Positions 1-7,331 of a stretch of DNA of 12,500 bases are shown here, piece after piece. The notes below the pieces were generated by a model. That model saw only the letters and a program-made list of their open reading frames with translations. It ran no database searches and had not been told where the DNA came from. Each line of letters opens with the position of its first letter. Position 1 is the stretch's first letter. The DNA lies in contig MCFG01000014.1 of assembly GCA_002104895.1 (NCBI GenBank), forward strand, positions 192,501 to 205,000, written 5' to 3'. The DNA comes from Anaeromyces robustus (taxonomy: Eukaryota > Neocallimastigomycota > Neocallimastigomycetes > Neocallimastigales > Neocallimastigaceae). The translations under genes were made by a program, and so were the position numbers.

Positions 1-133
1 TATATAGAGGCATTTTGTTTTTTGTTTTATATACATTAAAAAAAAAGAGATTCAAAAATTTCTCCAAATTTGTCCTTTATATAAACAACCCATTTTTGAT
101 TTTTTGATTTTTTGATTTTACTGTGTAACAATA

Positions 134-184
<51 letters not shown>

Positions 185-372
185 GTACACAATTTGTACG
201 TCACTTTTATTGAAATTAAATATTAAAATACATGAATCGTAAAAAAACACATAATGAAAAAAATGATATTAAAAAATTAAAAAACCAGTAAAATATTATA
301 GATAATAATAAATAATACTGGAGGGAAAAAAAGTAGTATAATAATATTTAAAAACAATAAATCCATACAAGC
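1..372. other. AT-rich spacer, no gene seen
   Basis: No reading frame of coding character was found on either strand. The stretch holds a short tandem run of a GATTTTTT-like unit near 92-119, a long T tract (listed separately) and otherwise random-looking A/T sequence up to the start of the structured repeat copy A. Confidence 0.7.
140..181. repeat. Poly-T tract, 42 bp
   Basis: An uninterrupted run of 42 T residues. Tracts of 20-40 A or T recur throughout this window (about 1758-1782, 4090-4112, 7304-7326, 11909-11938) and look like a property of the genome, not of one gene. Confidence 0.9.
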
Positions 373-568
373 CTTTAATTCTAAATATAGAATTAAAGTA
401 AAATTGATCTATCCTATTCCACTTGGGTCGGAAATAGGATCGACATTTGCCCTACTGTATTATCAGCATTGACGTTCCTGGAGAGGTTGATTTAAAATCT
501 ATTGAACAATATATGTTGTCTTTTACAGACAACAGGCATGATATCATTCAATAGAGCCTCAGATCGAA
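373..568 (+). repeat. Structured dispersed repeat, copy A
   Basis: This stretch is clearly richer in G+C than its surroundings and matches the reverse complement of 5161-5412. The best block (400-451 against 5324-5375 inverted) is identical at about 47 of 52 positions. A second block around 466-494 (containing TTCCTGGAGAGGTTGATTT) matches 5269-5298 inverted. It begins with a perfect hairpin (arms 373-383 and 388-398, 4-nt loop). Further in, a closing stem pairs 499-506 with 547-554, and a nested hairpin pairs 515-521 with 527-533 around a TTTAC loop. No reading frame is conserved between the copies, so it looks like a non-coding mobile element or structured RNA. The family is not recognised, and tRNA-type promoter boxes are not convincing. 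Homology to copy B fades after AGATCGAA near 568. Confidence 0.75.
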
Positions 569-747
569 GGAATAATAAATTATCTTTTATTAATTAATAA
601 AATTTCGATAAAATGATTTAAGTAATATATATATATTTTTTTTTATATTGAATATATTAATTTTTTTATACTATATATTTTTTTTTTCTCATAACCCTTA
701 CTTATTTAATGATTAAAAAGATTTAACCAATTTAATATAATAAATGC

Positions 748-791
748 TTTTTATTTATTTATTTATTTGTTTATTTATTTTTTATTTATTT
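748..791. repeat. ATTT microsatellite
   Basis: Roughly ten copies of an ATTT unit with one GTTT variant and a short interruption. It runs directly into the 39-41 bp minisatellite. Confidence 0.85.
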
Positions 792-1017
792 GATATGTAA
801 ATAATTACATGTTTATTATTCATTATTTTTGATATGTAAATAATTACATGTTTATTATTTATTATTTTTGATATGTAAATAATTACATGTTTATTATTTC
901 TTATTTATTTGATATGTAAATAATTACATGTTTATTATTTATTATTTTTGATATGTAAATAATTACATGTTTATTATTTCTTATTTATTTGATATGTAAA
1001 TAATTACATGTTTATTA
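792..1017. repeat. 39-41 bp minisatellite, 6 copies
   Basis: The core GATATGTAAATAATTACATG starts at 792, 831, 870, 911, 950 and 991, giving spacings of 39, 39, 41, 39 and 41 bp. The spacer between cores alternates between a shorter ATTATTT form and a longer CTTATTTATTT form, so the last copies form a higher-order pair of about 80 bp. Each core holds the inverted repeat ATGTAA/TTACAT around ATAA. The array lies about 200 bp beyond the 3' end of the SnoaL-like gene. It is not a CRISPR array, because the spacers are themselves repeats. Confidence 0.93.
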
Positions 1018-1211
1018 AGATATTATAACTTTTAATAATGATGATAATAATATAATACTAAAAAACTTATTTATAAAAAAATTATTTTTTTAATAAAATA
1101 AATCTAAAATAATTCCATTACTTCTTTTTTTTATTTTTTTTATTATATAAAATTTAACATATATTATATTTTTATCATCTATTTTTTATCTTAAGAGAGA
1201 AAGGTAGAATT

Positions 1212-1649
1212 TTATGAAAGAGATGGGAAAGCTGTCCATTCAAAGAATTGATCACGTTCAGCAATCCACCAACGACCATCAACTTTTATGTATTTATCTT
1301 GATAACGTACAGCATGAACAGTAAGTTTATCTTTACCATTTTCTTCATTAACTAAAGAAGCTAAGGCATAGCAAGTTCCAGTAGCATGAGTATCATCTTG
1401 AAAATCTAAACTTTGTTGTCCGTTCATATGAAAAGATACTTTAGCAGCACCGAAAGCTTTATATTGACGAATCATATCTTGTACATCATTAGCAGTCATA
1501 CCTAATTTACCATTAAAATAAACCTTTAACTTTATATCTGGACGGAAGATTTCTACATAACAATCTTGATTATTTTTGTCACTTTCTGTAGCATAGTAAT
1601 CTACTAATGCTTTTAATTCCATACGATCTTGACCTCTAAAGTTACTCAT
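1212..1649 (-). CDS. SnoaL-like / NTF2-like fold protein
   Basis: A 145-residue intronless gene whose length fits the SnoaL_4/NTF2-like superfamily of small alpha+beta cone proteins. The N-terminal helix (ELKALVDYYATESDKNN, about 11-27) is followed by strands, a helix near 53-65 (NDVQDMIRQY), the segment VSFHMNGQQSLDF (71-83) with a His typical of the family, and the C-terminal strand pair with the family-like end VDGRWWIAERDQFFEW (123-138). Members include cyclases, isomerases and dehydratases as well as non-enzymatic binding proteins, so no reaction can be assigned. The ATG at 1647-1649 is preceded by an A-rich leader and a TA repeat, as expected for a eukaryotic start here. The lack of introns and a composition far less AT-rich than the flanks suggest transfer from bacteria, which is inference. 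The gene is divergent from the acetyltransferase at 2868. Confidence 0.88.
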   Translation of the reverse strand: MSNFRGQDRMELKALVDYYATESDKNNQDCYVEIFRPDIKLKVYFNGKLGMTANDVQDMIRQYKAFGAAKVSFHMNGQQSLDFQDDTHATGTCYALASLVNEENGKDKLTVHAVRYQDKYIKVDGRWWIAERDQFFEWTAFPSLS

Positions 1650-1660
1650 TTTTTTTTTTT

Positions 1661-1674
1661 ATATATATATATAT
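1661..1674 (-). promoter_or_regulatory. TA-rich candidate core promoter of SnoaL-like gene
   Basis: An alternating TA tract lies 11 bp upstream of the start codon, separated from it by an A run when read on the minus strand. It resembles a TATA element but is very close to the ATG, and TA tracts are common in this window, so the call is weak. Confidence 0.25.
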
Positions 1675-1757
1675 TTCAATTTATGAAAAAAGGTTTAGAT
1701 CTGAAATATTTATTTAATATTTTCTTAAAAAAAAAGAAAAGAAAAAAGTAAAGAAAT

Positions 1758-1782
1758 AAAAAAAAAAAAAAAAAAAAAAAAA
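1758..1782. repeat. Poly-A tract
   Basis: An uninterrupted A run of about 25 bp, just upstream (minus-strand sense) of the SnoaL-like gene. Confidence 0.85.
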
Positions 1783-2245
1783 GGATTTTTTTTTATTAAT
1801 ATACGATATTCATATATAACAAAGTTTAATTAAATTTATGATTATAGTTAATTCATTATTACCAATATATAAACATAATATTTATTATGATACATTGTAT
1901 ACATCATTGCATACATTTTAATATATTATATATACATAATATATACATTTTTAGTATTATTGATATACACTTATTATTATTTATTCATTGTCTTTTTTTT
2001 TTTTTTTAAAAAAAAGTTTTATTTAAATATAATAAAATAAATATTTAAAAGTTTATTTTTTAATTAAAAATTATTTTAAATATAGTATATTAATAATGTT
2101 AGTTTTTTTTTATATATTTCGGATTTAATTTCCACTGTTATATTTCAAATGGATCATCCAAAATATTTTTCATAATATTTCATTTAATATAAATATATAT
2201 CAATATAAATTATTTATTATTATTATAAATATATATAGGTTAAAA
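1783..2245. other. AT-rich divergent intergenic spacer, no gene seen
   Basis: Neither strand shows coding character. The stretch is part of the 1.2-kb region upstream of both the SnoaL-like gene and the acetyltransferase gene, so promoter elements of either gene may lie here. None could be recognised beyond T tracts. Confidence 0.6.
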
Positions 2246-2357
2246 TTATTATTGATGTATATATAATTTATTATTGATGTATATATAATTTATTATTGAT
2301 GTATATATAATTTATTATTGATGTATATATAATTTATTATTGATGTATATATAATTA
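2246..2357. repeat. 22-bp tandem repeat, 5 copies
   Basis: The motif GATGTATATATAATTTATTA recurs with starts at 2254, 2276, 2298, 2320 and 2342, an exact 22-bp period with almost no divergence. Near-identity suggests recent expansion. The array lies between two divergently transcribed genes. Confidence 0.95.
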
Positions 2358-2368
2358 TCAAAAGATTT

Positions 2369-2393
2369 TTTCTTTTCTTTTCTTTTCTTTTCT
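2369..2393. repeat. (TTTTC)n pyrimidine tract
   Basis: Four to five TTTTC units on the plus strand. A second tract with the same unit lies at about 2736-2756, nearer the acetyltransferase start. Confidence 0.85.
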
Positions 2394-2454
2394 AATATAA
2401 TAATAAGATATTTTTAAAATAAATAGGAATCATTAAATAAAATATATATAATTC

Positions 2455-2481
2455 AATATATATATATATATATATATATAT
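2455..2481. repeat. (TA)n microsatellite
   Basis: About 13 alternating TA units in the divergent intergenic region. Confidence 0.9.
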
Positions 2482-2582
2482 TTATTTTGTTTCTTTTTTG
2501 AAAAAAAAAATTCTTAATATGTTTTGTTAATAATATATTATTAGATTATATATTATTATATATTATATAAAATTAATTAATT

Positions 2583-2690
2583 AAATCATTATTTTTTTCT
2601 TTTTATATTATATTTAATTATTTAAGATTATTTAATTAATTAATTAAATAATACTAAATATAATAAAAAGAAAAAAATAATTAATGATTT
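2583..2690. repeat. Large inverted repeat with palindromic centre
   Basis: The arm at about 2583-2616 (AAATCATTA, then T-rich with TTTCTTTTTATA) is the near reverse complement of 2655-2690, differing by short indels. The centre contains a perfect 26-bp palindrome at 2627-2652 built on TTAATTAATTAA. A 17-bp direct repeat, TTTAAGATTATTTAATT, occurs at 2621-2637 and again at 2688-2704. The structure could form a cruciform. It lies about 180 bp upstream of the acetyltransferase start. Confidence 0.85.
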
Positions 2691-2734
2691 AAGATTATTT
2701 AATTTTGGTATTTAAGAAGGAAAAATTAATCTTA

Positions 2735-2735
<1 letters not shown>

Positions 2736-2769
<34 letters not shown>

Positions 2770-2772
2770 ATT
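2736..2772 (+). promoter_or_regulatory. Pyrimidine-rich promoter tract
   Basis: TTTTC units followed by a T run, about 100-130 bp upstream of the acetyltransferase ATG. Homopolymeric T/C tracts often keep eukaryotic promoters free of nucleosomes. That role is inferred from position and composition only. Confidence 0.35.
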
Positions 2773-2802
2773 TATTTATTTATTTTATTAATATAATATT
2801 AG

Positions 2803-2810
2803 TATAAATA
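2803..2810 (+). promoter_or_regulatory. Candidate TATA box (TATAAATA)
   Basis: TATAAATA lies 58 bp before the start codon at 2868. This is a plausible spacing for a eukaryotic TATA element, but A/T words are abundant here, so the specific site is uncertain. Confidence 0.35.
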
Positions 2811-2867
2811 AAGATTAAATAACAATATTATTATTAATTTTTTTTTTTTAACATTTTTTGAATAAAT

Positions 2868-3440
2868 ATGAAAATGGACGTTTTTCAAAGATTAAAGAAT
2901 GGTGAAACCGTTGATATGACTTCAGAAGATTATAAACCAGTCATTGAAGAATTAGGTCGTGCTAATGTTTCTTTATTTCATTTAAATGATACTGAACCTA
3001 CTCCAGAAAAATTAAAAGAAAAATTTCAAGATCTCTTCCAAGGAAAATTTCCAGAAAAAGATGTTACTATTTATACCCCTGTTCAAATTGATGTTCCAAG
3101 ACAAGTAACATTTGGTAAAAATGTTTTTATTAATCATAATTTTACTGCTATGACACTTGGTGGTATTACTTTTGGTGATAATGTTCAAATTGGACCTCGT
3201 GTATCAATATTTACGGTTAACCATGATTTAGATAATAGATATGCTCTTCAATGTAAAGGAGTTCGTGTTGGTAATAATGTATGGATTGGTGGTGGCGCTT
3301 CCATTATGCCTGGTGTTACAATTGGTGATAATGCTGTTATTGCTGGTGGTGCAGTTGTTGTCAAAGATGTATTAGCTAATACAATTGTTGGTGGAAATCC
3401 AGCTAAAGTAATTAAAACTATTGCTAGTAAAATAAAATAA
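2868..3440 (+). CDS. Sugar/maltose-type O-acetyltransferase (hexapeptide repeat)
   Basis: A 190-residue intronless gene matching the bacterial sugar O-acetyltransferase family (LacA/Maa-like, left-handed beta-helix), which moves acetyl from acetyl-CoA to a sugar hydroxyl; the substrate cannot be told. An N-terminal helical cap (about 1-60) precedes hexapeptide repeats from about 77 to 169 ([46 protein letters not shown]). VNHD at 117-120 carries the catalytic-type His (H119), W139 lies in NNVWIGGG, and the family ending [11 protein letters not shown] is present in the variant [11 protein letters not shown] at 173-183. No signal peptide is seen, so it is probably cytosolic. ATG 2868 is taken as the start; an in-frame ATG two codons later is possible. 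Composition contrasts sharply with the flanks and introns are absent, which suggests bacterial origin (inference). AATAAA-type words right after the stop could act in polyadenylation. Confidence 0.93.
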   Translation: MKMDVFQRLKNGETVDMTSEDYKPVIEELGRANVSLFHLNDTEPTPEKLKEKFQDLFQGKFPEKDVTIYTPVQIDVPRQVTFGKNVFINHNFTAMTLGGITFGDNVQIGPRVSIFTVNHDLDNRYALQCKGVRVGNNVWIGGGASIMPGVTIGDNAVIAGGAVVVKDVLANTIVGGNPAKVIKTIASKIK

Positions 3441-3450
3441 AATAAAATAA
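3428..3450 (+). terminator. Candidate poly(A) signal cluster
   Basis: Overlapping AATAAA/ATAAAA words span the end of the acetyltransferase frame and the first bases after its stop. They match the canonical eukaryotic polyadenylation hexamer, but such words arise easily in this composition. Confidence 0.3.
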
Positions 3451-3480
3451 TATAATATAAAATTATATTTTTGTGATGAT

Positions 3481-3508
3481 GAAAAAAAAAAAAATTTTTT
3501 TTTTTTTC
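3481..3508. repeat. Perfect A13/T13 palindrome
   Basis: G, thirteen A, thirteen T, C: a perfect 28-bp palindrome starting 41 bp after the acetyltransferase stop codon. On RNA it would fold into an A-U hairpin. As DNA it is a rigid tract likely to disfavour nucleosomes. Confidence 0.9.
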
Positions 3509-3689
3509 AATTTTTATAAAATTTATAAATATTGTAATTTTTTTTTTTTTGTAATAATTTTTTGAAAATAATGAAATCTATTTAAATATTTATAATAAAA
3601 GAATTTTATAATTATTATTTTTAATATATACTATAATCAATAATTATAATAAAAAAAAATTACTTATAATGAAAATAAATAAATAGGGT

Positions 3690-3699
3690 TATACATACT

Positions 3700-3733
<34 letters not shown>

Positions 3734-3743
3734 AGTATGTATA
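3690..3743. repeat. 54-bp perfect palindrome with TA core
   Basis: Unique arms beginning TATACATACTTAAATA at 3690 and their exact reverse complement ending at 3743 flank a (TA)n core. Every position pairs across the centre at 3716/3717. Confidence 0.93.
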
Positions 3744-4089
3744 TATATAATAAAATAATATAAAAAAAAAAAAGAATATAAAAAATATAAAATAATTAAA
3801 TAAAAAATAAAAAATAAAATATAATTAAACAAAAAAATAATTAAATAAAAAATAATTAAATAAAAACGTATTTTAAGTGAAATTCTACACGTATGAAATT
3901 GTTATAATTATAGTTATTTATTAAAGTTTTATACAGAGTTATGCTATTATATTTAATTAAATATATATTATAATTATATCATGTAATAAACAATTATTAA
4001 TAATTAATTCTTTTCCTATAGTTATTAAATATTAATAAATTTATTAATATTTTTAATCGTTTATAACATAAATAGTGATAAACTTAGGT

Positions 4090-4113
4090 GAAAAAAAAAA
4101 AAAAAAAAAAAAA
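4090..4113. repeat. Poly-A tract
   Basis: An A run of about 23 bp in spacer, not linked to any gene. Confidence 0.85.
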
Positions 4114-4381
4114 GTACGAGATTGATTAATAAATTTTTATTTTTTATTTCTGTTAATTTCTGTTAATATACTTTTTTATAAATGATAATTCATTATTGAT
4201 ATTAAATTTTGAGTAATTTAAAAATTCAATAGTTATTAATATTAAGGTAATTATAATAGTAATGAATTGAGAAAATATAGTTGAAATAATGCTTTACTAT
4301 ATTATAAATTTATAATAATTTATAAAGTATAGTCTTTTTTTTTTTTAATAATGTATATTTTAAATATTTTTATATAGCACA

Positions 4382-4602
<221 letters not shown>

Positions 4603-4817
4603 ATAAATATTTATTAGTATAATGATATAGATAATTTAATTATACCTATTTATTATTAAAAAATATTTATTATAAAGATTTATAATTTTATTAAAGTATT
4701 TTATTTATCAAGGAAATAATAATAGAAATATTAATAATTATTTGTTATATAAGAAGATTAATAAGATATATTAATAAAGTATTGTAAAATATTAATAAAA
4801 TAAAGATATTATATTTA

Positions 4818-5030
4818 TTATAAAATATTAATAAAATTTGTTGTAAAAATGTTTATTATAAAATAAAAATATTAATAAAATTTGTTGTAAAAATGTTTAT
4901 TATAAAATAAAAATATTAATAAAATTTGTTGTAAAAATGTTTATTATAAAATAAAAATATTAATAAAATTTGTTGTAAAAATGTTTATTATAAAATAAAA
5001 ATATTAATAAAATTTGTTATAAACATTATA
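4818..5030. repeat. 44-bp minisatellite, ~4.5 copies
   Basis: The motif TTTGTTGTAAAAATGTTTAT starts at 4837, 4881, 4925 and 4969, with a diverged partial copy (TTTGTTATAAA) at 5013. The period is exactly 44 bp and the full units look identical, which suggests recent expansion. Confidence 0.94.
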
Positions 5031-5094
5031 AAGAAGTTTTATTTAATAATAATTTATTAATTAAGAATAAAAAAGAGGTTTAAAATTATAGGTT

Positions 5095-5150
5095 TGGAAA
5101 TGTTTGTATAAGTGTAAGACTGGAGTCTGATACATATACAAATATTTCCA
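5095..5150. repeat. Long imperfect hairpin
   Basis: The arms 5095-5121 and 5124-5150 pair at 25 of 27 positions (two as G-T/G-U type) with mismatches only at 5111/5134 and 5116/5129. The arm starts TGGAAATGTTTGTATA and the tip is around CTGGAG. The arms have mixed base composition, so this is not a chance A/T palindrome. It may be the end of structured repeat copy B. Confidence 0.88.
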
Positions 5151-5412
5151 TATCTTGTTTCGATCTACCTACCTACAACTCTATTGAATAAATGAATATT
5201 AGGCCATTAATGCCTGTTATTTGCAAAAGACAACAGGTATAATTATTATTCAATAAATTTCAAAAAAAAATCAACCTTTCCAGGAACTGTCAATACTGAT
5301 TACACAGTAAAATAGCCTAATAAGGCAAATGCCGATCTTATTACTGACCCAAGTGGAATAGGATAAATCAATTTTATTATTAATATTTTAATTCTCTATG
5401 AAGAACTAAGGG
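5095..5412 (-). repeat. Structured dispersed repeat, copy B (inverted)
   Basis: The reverse complement of 5161-5412 aligns with copy A at 373-568, with the core CCTATTCCACTTGGGTC shared exactly. Copy B is longer through short insertions. It keeps equivalent secondary structure: a perfect 10-bp closing stem pairs 5182-5191 with 5246-5255, an inner hairpin pairs 5213-5218 with 5232-5237, and a terminal hairpin near 5378-5406 survives with a G-U-type pair (TTAGTTCT against AGAATTAA on the minus strand). It ends in a further long hairpin (5095-5150) that is absent from copy A. No conserved reading frame exists. It is probably a non-coding mobile or RNA-derived repeat of unknown family. Confidence 0.72.
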
Positions 5413-5423
5413 TTAAGGGTTAG
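5407..5423. repeat. Telomere-like G-rich motif
   Basis: TAAGGGTTAAGGGTTAG contains two TTAAGGG-like units and one GGGTTAG, similar to the fungal TTAGGG telomere repeat but too short and internal to be a telomere. It sits between structured repeat copy B and the transposon-like element. Confidence 0.45.
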
Positions 5424-5426
5424 TAT

Positions 5427-5436
5427 TAATTTATTG
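5427..5436. repeat. Target-site duplication, left copy
   Basis: TAATTTATTG lies directly outside the left terminus and is identical to 6214-6223. In sequence this AT-rich a 10-bp match could be chance, but its exact abutment on both termini supports it. Confidence 0.65.
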
Positions 5437-6213
5437 AATGTGACCCATTTCGCCAAATTAAAATACAAAAATTTACATTTCTTAATAAATACGCCATATT
5501 AAAAATGTAATTATTTTATTTTAATCAATAAGCCACATTCAACTTTTTATTTTTATTTTTTATAATTAATTTTTTTTGAATGTAACCAGATATAATTTTC
5601 ACATGGTTTATACTACCATAAATTATTTTAATGAATAAATAAATAATAAATAAATGTTAAAATAAATATAATTATAAAGAATTTTTTCATATATAAATAT
5701 CTATATCAATAATAAATAATAGAAATAAATAATAAATAATAGAAATAAATAATAAATAATAGAAATAAATAATAAATAATAAATAATAGAAATAAATAAA
5801 TAATAGAATAAATAATAAATAATAGAAATAAATAAATAATAGAATAAATAATAAATAATAGAAATAAATAAATAATAGAATAAATAATAAATAATAGAAA
5901 TAAATAAATAATAGAATAAATAATAAATAATAGAAATAAATAAATAATAGAATAAATAATAAATAATAGAAATAAATAAATAATAGAATAAATAATAAAT
6001 AATAGAAATAAATAATAAATAATAAAATAATATTTATTTCATTTTATTTTATTTAATTTTATTATTTTATTTATGAAATATCATTTATTTTATTTTATTT
6101 TATTTTATTTTATTATTTATACGCCACATTATTATATATTCATAAATCCATCAAACATACATATTTTTATTTAGCCACAAAAAAAACGTGACTTGGCGAA
6201 ATGGGACACCCCC
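5437..6213. mobile_element. Non-autonomous DNA transposon (MITE-like) with TIRs and 10-bp TSD
   Basis: The left terminus GTGACCCATTTCGCCAAAT (5440-5458) and the reverse complement of 6191-6209 (GTGTCCCATTTCGCCAAGT) match at 17 of 19 positions. The 10-bp sequence TAATTTATTG stands directly outside both ends, at 5427-5436 and 6214-6223, as a target-site duplication. The element is 777 bp, has no transposase reading frame, and is filled mainly by an AT-only minisatellite. GCCA(C/T)ATT-like words recur near both ends (5491, 5532, 6121 and 6173). A duplication of 8-11 bp fits Mutator-like (or, at 8, hAT) transposases, but the superfamily is only inferred. An autonomous partner would be elsewhere in the genome. 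Confidence 0.78.
5703..6024. repeat. 20-bp then 36-bp minisatellite inside transposon
   Basis: About three 20-bp units (AGAAATAAATAATAAATAAT; G at 5722, 5742, 5762) change into a 36-bp unit. In the 36-bp array the GAATAAATAAT word starts at 5806, 5842, 5878, 5914, 5950 and 5986. The 36-bp unit combines two variants of the shorter one, a small higher-order repeat. Confidence 0.93.
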
Positions 6214-6223
6214 TAATTTATTG
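6214..6223. repeat. Target-site duplication, right copy
   Basis: TAATTTATTG follows directly after the terminal CCCCC of the right inverted repeat and is identical to the left copy at 5427-5436. Confidence 0.65.
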
Positions 6224-7331
6224 TTTTTATATATTGCTATACTACTTTATACTCCAGTATTATTTATTATTCATTATTATCTTTAATGTTTATCTGGGTT
6301 TTCTTATTTGTATCTTTTTTTTATTTTTATTTTGTATTTTTTTTTTTTTTTTTTTTATGATTCATGTATAATAATATTTAAACTCAATAAGGAAGATGTA
6401 GAAATTGTATGTTTTAAAAAAAAAAAGAAAAAAAATAATTCGAATCTTTACTTTCTACTTCTTGGAATAAAATTATTTATTTAACTAATAATAAATACAT
6501 TCATAGAATTATTAAATAATAATTTATTTAAATTAATAATATATATTCATAGAATTAAATTATAATAAATTCATAATAAATTCATAAAAGATATAAAGAT
6601 ATTTAAACCATAAATAAATGAATAATTCCATAATATGTCAATAAATTTATTAATAAATTAAGGGAATATGAAAATCTTGTTTAAATCATTTCATTATTGA
6701 AAAAAAGACACACAAAAAAAAAATTATTTTAAAGGTTTTTATTTATATAATATTAATAAATAAATTTACTAATTTTTTTTTTATTTTATTCTTTTAATTC
6801 TATTGTTTTTTTTTATTCTACATTATTTTTTTTTTCTCATATTATTTAAAATCTATTTTTATATTAATATTATAGCTTTTCTTTCTTTTTTTTTTTATTT
6901 TGCTTTTTTTTTTTATTCTATAATTTTTTATTCTATAATTTTTTTTGTTATTTTATATTGATTATATTAAATATAATAATTACAAGAAATTATTATTATT
7001 ATTTATTTATTATTATTATTATTATTTTGTTTTATTTAATTACTTTTTTTTTTTTTTTTTTTTTTTAATTTTATTTTAATTTTATATTTCATTCATATTT
7101 TTTAATTATATTTATATTTATTTATCTATTTTTTCTTTTTATAATTTTATAAATTTATATTATTTATTTTTATTTTATAATATATTATATATTATATATA
7201 ATATTATTAATTATTATTTAATTTATTATTATTATTATTATAATTTGATAAATAATATATTTAAAAAAATAAAAATTAATAAATAAAATTAAAATAAAAT
7301 ATTAAAAAAAAAAAAAAAAAAAAAAACATCA
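6224..7331. other. Gene-free AT-rich spacer
   Basis: No supported gene. It contains a T tract near 6337-6357, short ATT runs near 7000-7025, another T tract at about 7046-7066 and an A23 tract ending at 7326. A stretch near 6360-6480 is slightly less AT-rich and has an open frame of about 50 codons on the plus strand, but no coding signature was found. It probably includes the 3' untranslated region of the minus-strand gene ending at 7332. Confidence 0.65.
7304..7326 (-). repeat. A23/T23 tract just after stop codon
   Basis: On the minus strand, five bases separate the TAA stop at 7334-7332 from a run of 23 T. This is a near-immediate U-rich 3' untranslated region if transcribed. Confidence 0.85.

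Noticed and set aside
400-568. tRNA, snRNA or hammerhead ribozyme in the structured repeat
   Set aside because: No convincing A/B boxes, no snRNA consensus stretches, and no CTGANGA...GAAA core were found.
792-1017. CRISPR-like regularly spaced palindromic repeats
   Set aside because: The sequence between the cores is itself repeated and very AT-rich; there are no unique spacers and no cas genes, and the context is eukaryotic.
5434-5542. Short element bounded by TTGAATGTG and CACATTCAA
   Set aside because: A 9-bp inverted pair without flanking duplication. The larger element with 17/19 termini and 10-bp duplications explains the left end better.
6343-6480. Plus-strand open frame of about 50 codons containing KLNKEDVEIVCF
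   Set aside because: It has no suitable ATG, passes through a poly-Lys A-run and matches no family I recognise. It may be a gene remnant, but support is too weak.
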